This document shows positions 45,640 to 53,763 of a stretch of DNA of 64,000 bases, in pieces; the stretch's first letter is position 1; every line of letters starts with the position of its first letter. The stretch is taken from assembly GCF_007830435.1 (NCBI RefSeq), contig NZ_VLLC01000004.1:1-64000 (forward strand), given 5' to 3'. This DNA comes from Desulfobotulus alkaliphilus (GTDB taxonomy: Bacteria; Desulfobacterota; Desulfobacteria; Desulfobacterales; ASO4-4). The position numbers and the translations under genes were made by a program. The notes below the pieces were generated by a model. The model was not told the origin of the DNA. It ran no database searches and worked only from the letters and a program-made list of their open reading frames with translations.

Positions 45640-46416
45640 TCATTTTCCTTGTCTGAATGTTGAGGCAAGGATGCGGACATGATCGGAAAAAAAACCGTCC
45701 ACACCCATGGCGAGCAGTTCTTCTGCCCGTTTCTTATCGTTCACCGTGTAGGGATATACAGAAAAGCCTTCGGATTTCATACGCTGTACCGCTTTTTTTT
45801 CCAGGGTTCTGTGGTCTGGATGCCAGGAAAAGGCCTCTGTTTTTATGCAGAGTTCCAGTATTTCCTCATCCTTCTGCCACTTCTGGCTGAGCACCCCGAT
45901 AAGGGGCGGGCGGGGCAGCCGTGACAGGTGCTGAAGAAAAAGATGGTTAAAACTGGATACAATCAGGCGGCCTTTCAGGGGAGCGCAGGCGGAAATAAGG
46001 GAGGCCACCATTTTTGCCATGTGCCGGGAATCCGGAACCGCCTCGGGCTTGACCTCCACATTGAGCCAGCACCCTTCCGGAACCGTAGCCACCACTTCCC
46101 GGAGAAAGGGAATGGAAATGCCTGTAAATTTTTCCGAAAACCATGAGCCCGCATCCAGCGTTCTGAGCACCTCCGCATCATGGTCTTTCAGCAGGCCCTT
46201 TCCGTTGCTGCAGCGATCCAGGGTGGTGTCATGGTGTACCATAAGGCGGCCGTCCCGGCTCCACTGCACATCCAGTTCCGCCATCCGGGCACCTGCCTGC
46301 CATGCCGCCTGAAAAGCCGGAAGGGTGTTTTCAGGAAATACAGCCCTGTAACCCCTGTGGGCGATGACAAGGGGGGAATCGGGAATGGGTACTGCCGATG
46401 AATGAAACGAAGACAC
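45640..46416 (-). CDS. ugpQ: Glycerophosphodiester phosphodiesterase
   Basis: 258 residues from a GTG start with GGGAGGTGAGCT upstream. It hydrolyses glycerophosphodiesters to glycerol-3-phosphate and an alcohol. The GDPD TIM barrel is clear: VIAHRGYRAVFPENTLPAF (catalytic His-Arg and Glu), MAELDVQWSRDGRLMVHHDTTLDR (Asp and second His), LNVEVKPEA and YTVNDKKRAEELLAMGVDGFFSDH. There is no signal peptide, so it is cytoplasmic. The symbol is by family resemblance; the substrate range is unknown. Confidence 0.9.
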   Translation of the reverse strand: MSSFHSSAVPIPDSPLVIAHRGYRAVFPENTLPAFQAAWQAGARMAELDVQWSRDGRLMVHHDTTLDRCSNGKGLLKDHDAEVLRTLDAGSWFSEKFTGISIPFLREVVATVPEGCWLNVEVKPEAVPDSRHMAKMVASLISACAPLKGRLIVSSFNHLFLQHLSRLPRPPLIGVLSQKWQKDEEILELCIKTEAFSWHPDHRTLEKKAVQRMKSEGFSVYPYTVNDKKRAEELLAMGVDGFFSDHVRILASTFRQGK

Positions 46417-46617
46417 AGCTCACCTCCCTGTTGGACAATTATTCGGAGCAGGGCCTTTATAAAGGGAATCCTTGCAAAGGCCTTGTTTCTGGACCATGAA
46501 CTTCCCATCTTCTTTTTTTATAGCATAGTCTTATGCTGCCTGTGCTGCAAAAAATTTACAGACAGAGCATTCTTTTCGTGAAGAACCGGTCTTGCCAGCG
46601 GTTGAATTGTCTGTTCA

Positions 46618-46645
46618 TTGACACGGACTAAAATGTATATATACT
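46618..46645 (+). promoter_or_regulatory. Sigma-70 promoter and palindromic operator of the toxin-antitoxin pair
   Basis: TTGACA (46618-46623) and TATACT (46640-46645) stand 16 bp apart, a near-consensus promoter. The perfect palindrome GTATATATAC (46635-46644) overlaps the -10 element and is a likely site for the Xre antitoxin. Initiation would fall only a few bases before the toxin ATG (46655), so the toxin message may be nearly leaderless. Confidence 0.7.
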
Positions 46646-46654
46646 AAATTTGAT

Positions 46655-46933
46655 ATGTGGAATATATTCGAACATAAAAGTGTTGATAAGTGCTTGGCTT
46701 CAGCGCCAGTTGAAGTTCTTCAACGTTATGAAAAATGGAAAGATATTGTCAGGATTTCTGGCCCTCAGGGATTGAGGCTTATCCGGGGATTTCATGATGA
46801 GGCCTTAAACGGTAACTGGAAGGGTTTCCGGTCTTCCCGTTTGAATATCAAGTACAGGGTGATCTATAAGGTGGAGAAGGACCACTTGCTGGTACAGGTA
46901 GAACGGGTAACGCCCCATGATTATCGGAGGTAA
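46655..46933 (+). CDS. RelE/YafQ-like mRNA interferase toxin
   Basis: 92 residues with the compact RelE fold: KCLASAPVEVLQRYEKWKDIV helices, then RLIRGFHDEALNGNWKGFRSSRLNIKYRVIYKVEKDHLLVQVERVTPHDY. The Arg/Lys-rich strand and the terminal His-Asp-Tyr fit ribosome-dependent RNases of this family. No clear ribosome-binding site precedes the ATG. The antitoxin gene follows three nt later, the order (toxin first) typical of HigBA-like modules. Confidence 0.88.
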   Translation: MWNIFEHKSVDKCLASAPVEVLQRYEKWKDIVRISGPQGLRLIRGFHDEALNGNWKGFRSSRLNIKYRVIYKVEKDHLLVQVERVTPHDYRR

Positions 46934-46936
46934 AAA

Positions 46937-47197
46937 ATGAGTGAATATCGAAAAGCTGTCAAAAAAATGGATGTATCGGCCGGAGACTCTGTCCGTATCT
47001 TGCGGGAGCTGCAGGAAATGAGCCAGAATGATCTGGCAGCGGCTACCGGAATTGCCCAGTCAACCATATCTGCCATCGAAAATAACCGCGTTCGCCTCGG
47101 TGTTGAGCGGGCGAAGGTTTTGGCAAGGGCATTGCGGTGTCATCCTGCCGTACTTGTTTTTCCCGGTTGGGATCTTGAAGAAGAAACCGCCGCATAG
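46937..47197 (+). CDS. Xre-family antitoxin (HigA-like)
   Basis: 86 residues. Helix-turn-helix at residues ~20-75 (VRILRELQEMSQNDLAAATGI, then QSTISAIENNRVRLGVERA) followed by an acidic tail (WDLEEETAA). ATCGGAGGTAAAAA provides a strong ribosome site overlapping the toxin stop, so the antitoxin should be translated better than the toxin. Expected to bind the toxin and repress the shared promoter. Confidence 0.88.
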   Translation: MSEYRKAVKKMDVSAGDSVRILRELQEMSQNDLAAATGIAQSTISAIENNRVRLGVERAKVLARALRCHPAVLVFPGWDLEEETAA

Positions 47198-47336
47198 GAG
47201 GAACCAGAAAATTTCTGTATGCGTCTCCGGAGCAAGCCCCGGCCCTTGGCATCCGCCGTGCCTGTAATTTCTGCAGTAAAGAAAGGCGTTGCTATCTGAG
47301 CGAGGCCAAGGGAAAGGGCCTGCAGAACCTGCCTTG

Positions 47337-47825
47337 CTATAGAGAAAAACGCCCGATCAGCACCTGCAGGCCTTCGGCCATATCGGAAACTTCTTTGGCT
47401 CTGGCGTTCACATCCGAGCTGACCGTATGCATGCTTCTGCTGATTTCATCCACACCTTCAATATCTTCCCGTATGCTCTGGACAAAGCCGTTCATGCCCG
47501 CCATGTTTCTGTTGACCTCTTCTATCCCCTCTGCGGCCTGAAGAACATTGGCGGATATTTCCTGTGTTGCTGCGGACTGTTCCTCCACGGCCGTGGCAAT
47601 GATGCTGACCACATCACTGGTGGCCTGTATGGCCCTTGCAACTTCCTTCACCTCTCCCGTGGCCTCATTGATGCAATGTTGCTGATGGTCTGGCTCATTT
47701 CTCCTGCGGCACGGGCCACAGCTCCAGCCCTCCGGGCCGATGTTCTGGAGTCTTCGGACATTTTATCTGAAATATCAAGAAGGCATCCCCCCTGGCCCAT
47801 GGTGACTGTCATGGAAATCCTCATT
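47337..47825 (-). pseudogene. Decayed methyl-accepting chemotaxis protein
   Basis: The minus-strand C-terminal piece (VKEVARAIQATSDVVSIIATA, VEEQSAATQEISANVLQAAEG and on) is the end of a chemoreceptor signalling domain. Upstream in another frame is SEDSRTSARRAGAVARAAGE and MSQTISNIAS, also chemoreceptor sequence. The two are joined at INEATGEV with a frameshift and the hairpin tip largely deleted; ligand-binding and membrane parts are gone. Nearby, 47198-47340 on the plus strand contains a short Cys-rich reading (CNFCSKERRCYLSEAKGKG) without a start. Confidence 0.75.
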
Positions 47826-47985
47826 CCTTTGCCTCGAACCCCGGACAGGACCTGAACCCGGTGCTTCAGATTCCGCAGCCTTCTTTTTTCTGTACCCCAT
47901 GTCTATTTTATGAAAAAAACTGTACCCATAAAAAATGCAAACAACTGTATCTGTTTTTTTTCTGCCAAAGGCATAGGGTGGGGCT

Positions 47986-49428
47986 ATGAAAAGGGAAACG
48001 CAGGACAAAAAATACCGTTACGAAGAAGTGCAGCACCGCATGATGCGAATGGTGGCAAGGGCCGTTTACCGCCCCGGAGAGCGGGTGCCTTCCATACGGG
48101 AGCTGAGCCGAAGCATGGGTGTCAGTCTGAATACGGTGAAGCAGGCCTACCTGCTTCTGGAAGACCAGCGCATCATTGAATCCCGGCCCCAGTCCGGATA
48201 CTATGTCCGGCCACGGGGCTTTGACCTTCCCCGGCAACCCGCCTTTTCCGGGTCAGAACTCTCACCGGCGCTGGTGCCTTCGGCCCGCATATGCTCCCAG
48301 ATCCTCAGCCACGCAGGAGATCCCGGCATGGTGCCCTTTGGTGCTGCCATTCCTGCAGAAGAGTGCATTCCCTCGGCAAAGCTTTCCGCAATCATGTCCG
48401 GTCAGTGCCGGCGGCTGCTCCATGAAAGCACGGCCTATGCCATGCCTCCGGGCCATGCCCGCCTGCGGGTTCAGATTGCCCGCAGGCTGACCCTTGCAGG
48501 ATGTGACATGGACCCCGATGAAATCCTCATAACATCCGGAGCCTGTGAAGCTGTTTTCCTTGCCCTGAGAATTCTCTGCCGTCCGGGGGATACACTGGCC
48601 ATCGGCTCTCCGGTCTATTTCAATTTTCTGGATATGTTCCGGGAGCTTTCCTTAAAAATCCTTGAAATTCCCTCTTCTCCTGAAACGGGCATCTGCCTTG
48701 ATACCCTTGAAAAGACACTGGTCAGCCAGAAACCTTCTGCCTGCCTTGTGATATCCAACTTCAACAATCCTCTGGGCGTCAGTCTTTCCGATGAAAAAAA
48801 AGAAAAAATGGTGCGTATCCTTGCCCGCCACGGAGTTCCCCTGGTGGAGGACGACATCAACGGGGATCTGTCCTTCAGCAATGTCCGGCCATCGGTGGCA
48901 AGGGCCTGGGACAAAAAGGGCGAGGTCCTGCTCTGCGGCTCCTTTTCCAAAACCCTGGCTCCGGGCTACAGGGTTGGATGGCTGGCTGCCGGACGTTTCC
49001 GGGAGCAGGCCTTCCGGCTCAAAATGATGGTATCCCTGGCCTCGGCCAGCCCCACCCAGCTTGCCGTGGCAGAATTTCTTCACTCCGGAGGCTATGAGCA
49101 TCACCTCCGCCATATCCGCAGAATTTATGCAAAAAAAACAGCGGCCATGGCCGATGCCATCCACCGCCATTTTCCTGCAGAAACCCGTATCACGAAGCCC
49201 GAAGGAGGATTCACCCTCTGGGTGGAAATGCCGGAATCCCTTGATTCCATTCTGCTTTATGAAAAAGCCATGGCTGAAGGTATCAGCATTGCGCCCGGCT
49301 TCCTTTTTTCCACCACCCCCCATTTCCGCCACTATGTGCGCCTCAATGCGGCGGCATGGTCGGACCGGAACGCATGGGCCGTGGAAACCCTCGGAAAGAT
49401 GGCCCGTACCCTGATGGACAGTTCCTGA
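47986..49428 (+). CDS. MocR/PdxR-type regulator: GntR helix-turn-helix fused to PLP aminotransferase domain
   Basis: 480 residues. The GntR winged helix (YRPGERVPSIRELSRSMGVSL, then NTVKQAYLLLE) is followed by a fold-type I aminotransferase domain. It has ILITSGACEAVFLALRIL, ISNFNNPLGVSLSDEKK and the PLP lysine in CGSFSKTLAPGYRVGWLAAG. MocR proteins bind PLP or an aldimine and regulate a neighbouring gene, usually B6 or amino-acid transport; the EamA exporter 95 nt downstream on the same strand is the obvious candidate. GGGTGGGG precedes the ATG. Confidence 0.9.
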   Translation: MKRETQDKKYRYEEVQHRMMRMVARAVYRPGERVPSIRELSRSMGVSLNTVKQAYLLLEDQRIIESRPQSGYYVRPRGFDLPRQPAFSGSELSPALVPSARICSQILSHAGDPGMVPFGAAIPAEECIPSAKLSAIMSGQCRRLLHESTAYAMPPGHARLRVQIARRLTLAGCDMDPDEILITSGACEAVFLALRILCRPGDTLAIGSPVYFNFLDMFRELSLKILEIPSSPETGICLDTLEKTLVSQKPSACLVISNFNNPLGVSLSDEKKEKMVRILARHGVPLVEDDINGDLSFSNVRPSVARAWDKKGEVLLCGSFSKTLAPGYRVGWLAAGRFREQAFRLKMMVSLASASPTQLAVAEFLHSGGYEHHLRHIRRIYAKKTAAMADAIHRHFPAETRITKPEGGFTLWVEMPESLDSILLYEKAMAEGISIAPGFLFSTTPHFRHYVRLNAAAWSDRNAWAVETLGKMARTLMDSS

Positions 49429-49523
49429 AGAAGTTTCCGGCAAAAAGCCCTTTTAATACGGATATCATACACGGCACCTTTGCTGACGGATTTTCCGTCA
49501 GATTCTCACAGGGAGTATCATCC

Positions 49524-50468
49524 ATGCGCAATCTTCTTTTTTACACCTTCACGGTTCTCATCTGGGGCTCCACCTGGATCGCCATCACCTTTCAGCTGGG
49601 AGATATGGACCCCATGGCTTCCGTGGCCCTGCGCTTCTGTCTGGCATCTTTTCTTCTGCTGATTTTCTGCTTTATTACCCGGATCAGGATGCGTTTTTCA
49701 CCAAAAGAGCATATGGCCATGGCCCTGCAGGGCTTCTTTCTCTTTGGCCTGAACTACTGGTTCATCTACCTTTCTGAACTCCACATCACCAGTGGTCTGG
49801 CTGCGGTTCTTTTTTCCACCATTGTGCTCATGAATGTTATCAATGCCGCCCTTTTCCTTGGCAACAGAATCCGGATGGAAGCCATCTGGGCTGCGGTTCT
49901 GGGACTGACGGGCATTGTTCTTGTCTTCCGGCCGGAGCTTGAGGGATTTCACCTTTCCGACAGCGGGCTCAAGGGGGCCTTGTTCTGTCTGGCCGGGACA
50001 TGGCTGGCTTCCATAGGCAACATCCTTTCCGCCAGAAATCAGAAAAAAAGCCTGCCCATCATCCAGACCAATGCCTTTGGCATGGGCTATGGTGGTATCG
50101 TTATGGTTGTTTTCTCCATCGCCCTTGGAAAGAGCCTGATCCCTCCCTTTACCTTCAGCTATATGGGTTCCCTCTTTTACCTTGCCGTCTTCGGCTCCAT
50201 TCTGGCCTTCGGCTGTTACCTCAGCCTTGTGGGCAGCATCGGACCAGAAAAGGCAGCCTACGCCACCCTTCTTTTTCCCATTGTGGCCCTTGGTTTTTCA
50301 ACATTTTTAGAAGATTATCAGTGGAGTCTTTCCGCAGCAAGCGGTGTGGGACTGATCCTTGCGGGCAATTTCCTCATGATGAGAAAAAAGAAAAATCCTG
50401 AGAAAGAAAGTAAGATCCTTCTGCTTCCTGAGGCGGATACGGCTCCCGTGGAAAAACAGGCGGCATGA
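49524..50468 (+). CDS. EamA/DMT-family transporter
   Basis: About 314 residues from MRNLLFYTFTVLIWGSTWIAI, with GGGAGTATCATCC before the ATG. Two EamA repeats give ten predicted membrane helices (for example FFLFGLNYWFIYLSELHIT, VLGLTGIVLVF, FGSILAFGCYLSLVGSIGPE). A charged cytoplasmic tail of ~30 residues (MRKKKNPEKESKIL) ends the protein. DMT transporters export amino acids or other metabolites. Following a MocR regulator on the same strand suggests amino-acid or amine export; the substrate is unproven. Confidence 0.9.
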   Translation: MRNLLFYTFTVLIWGSTWIAITFQLGDMDPMASVALRFCLASFLLLIFCFITRIRMRFSPKEHMAMALQGFFLFGLNYWFIYLSELHITSGLAAVLFSTIVLMNVINAALFLGNRIRMEAIWAAVLGLTGIVLVFRPELEGFHLSDSGLKGALFCLAGTWLASIGNILSARNQKKSLPIIQTNAFGMGYGGIVMVVFSIALGKSLIPPFTFSYMGSLFYLAVFGSILAFGCYLSLVGSIGPEKAAYATLLFPIVALGFSTFLEDYQWSLSAASGVGLILAGNFLMMRKKKNPEKESKILLLPEADTAPVEKQAA

Positions 50469-50559
50469 AACTGAAGAAAATCCATTCCATACAAATTCTG
50501 TCATTGTTCAGCACAATTTTTTCCTAAATTCAGAGGCTTTAATTTCACGGAATCAGATC

Positions 50560-50985
50560 TGTTGCAAGGCACACTGGCTATTTGCAAGTGACGTTTCGGA
50601 TTCCGGCACTCAAGATCCATAGGCACTTTTGCTCCCGTAAAGGGCTTGGGTTTTTCAGCTTGCGTGCCGGATTGTGTCACAATCAAATGGCTCGGTTGTC
50701 TATGCATCTGATTGAAGGTAAAGGATAAAAAAGGGCGCTTTTTCCGATCCTTTTTTCAGATGTTTTTCTTAAAGATCAATACGATACCTTATTCTCCAGC
50801 CTTTCCCAGAGGAAAGAGTGCGGCAATCCCTTCCCTGCGGGCTGCGTAGACAGGAGCCGTGCATGTGGCAATGAAACGAAGACACAGCTCACCTCGCTGT
50901 TGGACAATTATTCGGAGCAGGGCTTTTATAAAGGGAATCCTTGCAAAGGCCTTGTTGCTGGACCATGAACTTCCCATCTTCTTAT
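50560..50985. repeat. Mosaic scar: repeat copy D, phaC-terminator copy and deleted mtnA-ugpQ copy
   Basis: 50563-50700 is a rearranged dispersed repeat with a TCCGGCACTCAAG/CTTGCGTGCCGGA inverted repeat. 50719-50776 copies 36377-36436 (the phaC terminator and flank) with a handful of changes. 50771-50828 matches the mtnA 3' end (44515-44572), 50822-50860 an internal mtnA segment (45064-45102), the next ~15 bp another (45426-45443), and 50870-50983 the ugpQ start and upstream region (46401-46513, three differences). Junctions fall on short shared words such as CGGCAAT and GAGCCGT. 50469-50559 and 50986-51184 show no gene. Confidence 0.82.
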
Positions 50986-51184
50986 TTTAATAGAACAATC
51001 CTGAAATCATGGCGTATTTTTTGATAGGCTATGGGGTGTATTTTAGTCAGATAACCGCGCTGGCTGGTCAGTACCCACAATGAAATCCTGTTAAAAAATC
51101 CGATAAAACCGGGCCGCCATGTTACGGGCTTCCCGGCTCTATATTTACGGACGGGCCTTCCACCCATTGTCATGTCAGGGGTTT

Positions 51185-52138
51185 TCAGGCGGGTTTCAGC
51201 GGGATGCAGATGTCCACAACCCATTTACCTTCGGGGTGTTCTTCGGAGTTGTTGTGGTAGCGTTCAAAGCAGGGACTGTCGTCACAGGCGTATCCCTTTT
51301 CCATGAACCATCTGAAGGCCTCATCCCAGGCTTTGGGAAAATCAGCGTCTGAAACTTCAAAATGACAGACAGCATAGGGGCCACCGCGAAGTTTCTGTAC
51401 GCTCACACCCTCTTCGGCTTCTGTTCCTTCGGGCAAAGTAATGCAGGCATCCATGCGGCATTTTTCAGGAGGAGTGACTTCGGGATTGTCCCAGTACACA
51501 CCCAAAACCGTTTCTGAACCAGGGTAGCCCTTCGGACCTGCCCATGCCATGAGTTCGCCAAAGGCTTTTTCACAGGTTTCATGGCCGTAGGCACCGAGTT
51601 TGCGGATATAGGCCACCCTGTATGCGGGGATTTGCTGTATGCTTCCTTCCATATTTAACTCCCTTCTTTTTTTAAGATTTTGAAAAAATGGACTGCTTGG
51701 GAGCACCATGCCCGCAGAATAGGCGAATTCCGGATGAAAGACGTTTCCCGCTTTGCTGCCAGTGTTTCCTGTCTTGCTTTTTCTGTAGTCCGTGGGACTC
51801 ATGGAAAAAAACTGACGAAAGGCTTTGGCAAAATTCTGGGAACTGGAAAAACCGCAGTCCATAGCAATGGTCGTGATGCTTTCACCGGGTTTTTGCAAAA
51901 GCTGGTTTGCTGCCCGCTCCAGACGTAAGCGCCGGGTGAAGGCAGCCACGCTTTCTCCCGTGAGGGTGGTAAAGATCCGGTGAAAATGGAAGGGAGAAAA
52001 AGCTGCAGATTTTGCGATTTCATCCAGTGAAAGCTCACGGCCCAGATGTCGGTTGATATAGTTCATGGCTTCGCAGATACGTTTTCGGTAATCCATCAGT
52101 GTTACCGGAGCTGTGGAAAGGGAGGATTTTTGTTCCAT
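51185..52138 (-). CDS. AraC-family regulator with C-terminal GyrI-like effector domain
   Basis: 317 residues from MEQKSSLSTAP, with AAGGATCAGTCC before the ATG. The N-terminal AraC DNA-binding domain has two helix-turn-helices (LSLDEIAKSAAFSPFHFHRIF; TIAMDCGFSSSQNFAKAFRQFF). The C-terminal GyrI-like/SOUL domain (QIPAYRVAYIRKLGAYG ... GGPYAVCHFEVSDADF ... KWVVDICIPL) has the Rob/BmrR architecture that binds hydrophobic drugs or small molecules. Single gene; the target is unknown. Confidence 0.92.
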   Translation of the reverse strand: MEQKSSLSTAPVTLMDYRKRICEAMNYINRHLGRELSLDEIAKSAAFSPFHFHRIFTTLTGESVAAFTRRLRLERAANQLLQKPGESITTIAMDCGFSSSQNFAKAFRQFFSMSPTDYRKSKTGNTGSKAGNVFHPEFAYSAGMVLPSSPFFQNLKKRRELNMEGSIQQIPAYRVAYIRKLGAYGHETCEKAFGELMAWAGPKGYPGSETVLGVYWDNPEVTPPEKCRMDACITLPEGTEAEEGVSVQKLRGGPYAVCHFEVSDADFPKAWDEAFRWFMEKGYACDDSPCFERYHNNSEEHPEGKWVVDICIPLKPA

Positions 52139-52333
52139 GGACTGATCCTTAAAGGGGGCTGGTATGGAGGTCATTCCTGTGATAGTGCCGCATGGCGTTG
52201 CCTGAATGCCAAGCTGCCCGAAACATCAATATTTTTCAAGTCTGCACAGGCCCTTTACGAACGGGGGCTTTGCCTCTCCGTTGCACTGAAGGTCGTACAG
52301 CCTGAGGTGAAAGACCTGTTTTAATAAAAAAAA

Positions 52334-53098
52334 TCAACATATTCCTGGGACACCAGCTTTTTTCGGTTTTTCAGAGTTGGCAAAAAAGACCATATTTTGA
52401 AGAAGCCAGATACTGCCAACAAACACTATTGGCAAATTTCCACCATCAAATGCAAATTTTGCATATAAAGTCAGGATGAATATGATGAGCAGAGCTGTTT
52501 TCATGAATGAAAAGGTTTTGTAAGCAGCTTTGTATATTGTAATCTGTTCTGCCTCGTCGCAGCTTTCTATCCAGTTTCGGTTGAAATCAAAAGACATCGG
52601 GTCTCCCTTTTTTACAGGATCCTGTTTCTGAATGAGAAAGATGGCACCCAGTTCCATCAGTGCGAAGACCGGGCAGGTCAGTATAAAGAGAACAATCGAC
52701 TGCTGAATCATTGGGTTCAAAGGGTCAACAGATAAACCAAAGAGGATAAAATTAAGTATAAATCCAAATGTTGTTAGCAAGAGTGCACCCGCTGAGTACC
52801 TGTGAAAGAACATCTCAAAGGCTTCCCCTTCTTCATCTGTATGCGCAGAGTAGTTTTTGAGCAGGTTCCGGGCTTTGAACAGCATGTACAGCGCTGAACT
52901 GCCCAGCAGGAGTGGACAGGCAATCTGGAACCAAAATACATGGCCCAGAAATCCCTGTCGTAATCCGTCCAGAGAAGCCATAACCGGACTTTCTATGAAA
53001 CGCAGCAATCCCAGCATGGCAGCCATACCCAGTGCAGCCCCAAAAATCATAGCTGTGGCCAGTTTCCCAATTGCACCTGTCATTTTACTGCTTTTCAT
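52334..53098 (-). CDS. Integral membrane protein resembling DUF3169
   Basis: 254 residues with six predicted membrane helices: ATAMIFGAALGMAAMLGLL, FQIACPLLLGSSALYMLF, LLLTTFGFILNFILFGL, VLFILTCPVFALMELGAIF, FMKTALLIIFILTLYAKFA and LPIVFVGSIWLLQNMVFF. A cytoplasmic loop with SFDFNRNWIESCDEAEQI lies between helices 4 and 5. It overlaps the Xre gene by 14 bp, an arrangement common for DUF3169-type proteins in Firmicutes. Function unknown; the family name is tentative. Confidence 0.75.
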   Translation of the reverse strand: MKSSKMTGAIGKLATAMIFGAALGMAAMLGLLRFIESPVMASLDGLRQGFLGHVFWFQIACPLLLGSSALYMLFKARNLLKNYSAHTDEEGEAFEMFFHRYSAGALLLTTFGFILNFILFGLSVDPLNPMIQQSIVLFILTCPVFALMELGAIFLIQKQDPVKKGDPMSFDFNRNWIESCDEAEQITIYKAAYKTFSFMKTALLIIFILTLYAKFAFDGGNLPIVFVGSIWLLQNMVFFANSEKPKKAGVPGIC

Positions 53099-53303
53099 TA
53101 TCGTCCTCCCTGTACTGAAATATGTCCTCTACATTTGATTCGCATATGCTGGCAATTTTTAGTGCCAGACTTACCGACGGAGAATAATCGCCACGTTCGA
53201 TCAGGCTGATGGTCTGACGGGATACTCCGACTGCTTTTCCAAATTCAGCCTGGTTCATGCCAAGTCTGGCCCTGAATACTTTCAGGCTGTTGTATAAAGG
53301 CAT
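53085..53303 (-). CDS. Xre/Cro-type transcriptional regulator
   Basis: 72 residues from MPLYNSLKVFRARLG, with AAGGAGGAACACA before the ATG. Nearly the whole protein is one helix-turn-helix (MNQAEFGKAVGVSRQTISLIERGDYSPSV in part), followed by NVEDIFQYREDDNEK. These short regulators usually control an adjacent membrane-protein gene, here overlapping by 14 bp. Inverted repeats in the promoter suggest autoregulation. Confidence 0.9.
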   Translation of the reverse strand: MPLYNSLKVFRARLGMNQAEFGKAVGVSRQTISLIERGDYSPSVSLALKIASICESNVEDIFQYREDDNEKQ

Positions 53304-53324
53304 TGTGTTCCTCCTTAAGAGATC

Positions 53325-53366
53325 TATGACAACTAAATTATGCCAAATGACAACTTTAATTGTCAT
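53325..53366 (-). promoter_or_regulatory. Operator and promoter of the Xre-membrane protein operon
   Basis: ATGACAA-N6-TTGTCAT (53347-53366) is a perfect 7-bp inverted repeat, and a third TATGACAAC half-site follows at 53325-53333. On the minus strand ATGACA and CATAAT stand 18 bp apart and form a plausible promoter within the repeats. 53367-53763 holds no gene I can support; a 28-codon frame at 53591-53677 lacks a ribosome site. Confidence 0.6.
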
Positions 53367-53763
53367 CTGTTTTTACATGCCTGGCTGTTTTTTTGTCAAG
53401 TCTAAAGTAACCAGCCTTGCCAATGGTTTAAAAAAAAGAAGCCGTTAAAAGATAAAATAGCGGAGTTAACATGAATTACATCACAAAAAGGCTCACTTAA
53501 CCCAGGCAACCATATCAAACCAAACGGAATAGGAAACACTGTTCATTTAGACCAAGCATGACTCCGTTTTTTTAACACTATGATAATTTAATGGACATGC
53601 TGAAGAAGATTTCTGTTTTCAATGAGATGGGTGAGTCATATGGAATGAATAAAAACAGACTGTTGGAATACTTTTGAGATGGCCTCTATTTTGCAAATAC
53701 TGCTCCTGTATTTCAGTCCCTGAGAGTCTGTTGGAATTGGATCAGAAAAAAAGGAGTTGTAAA

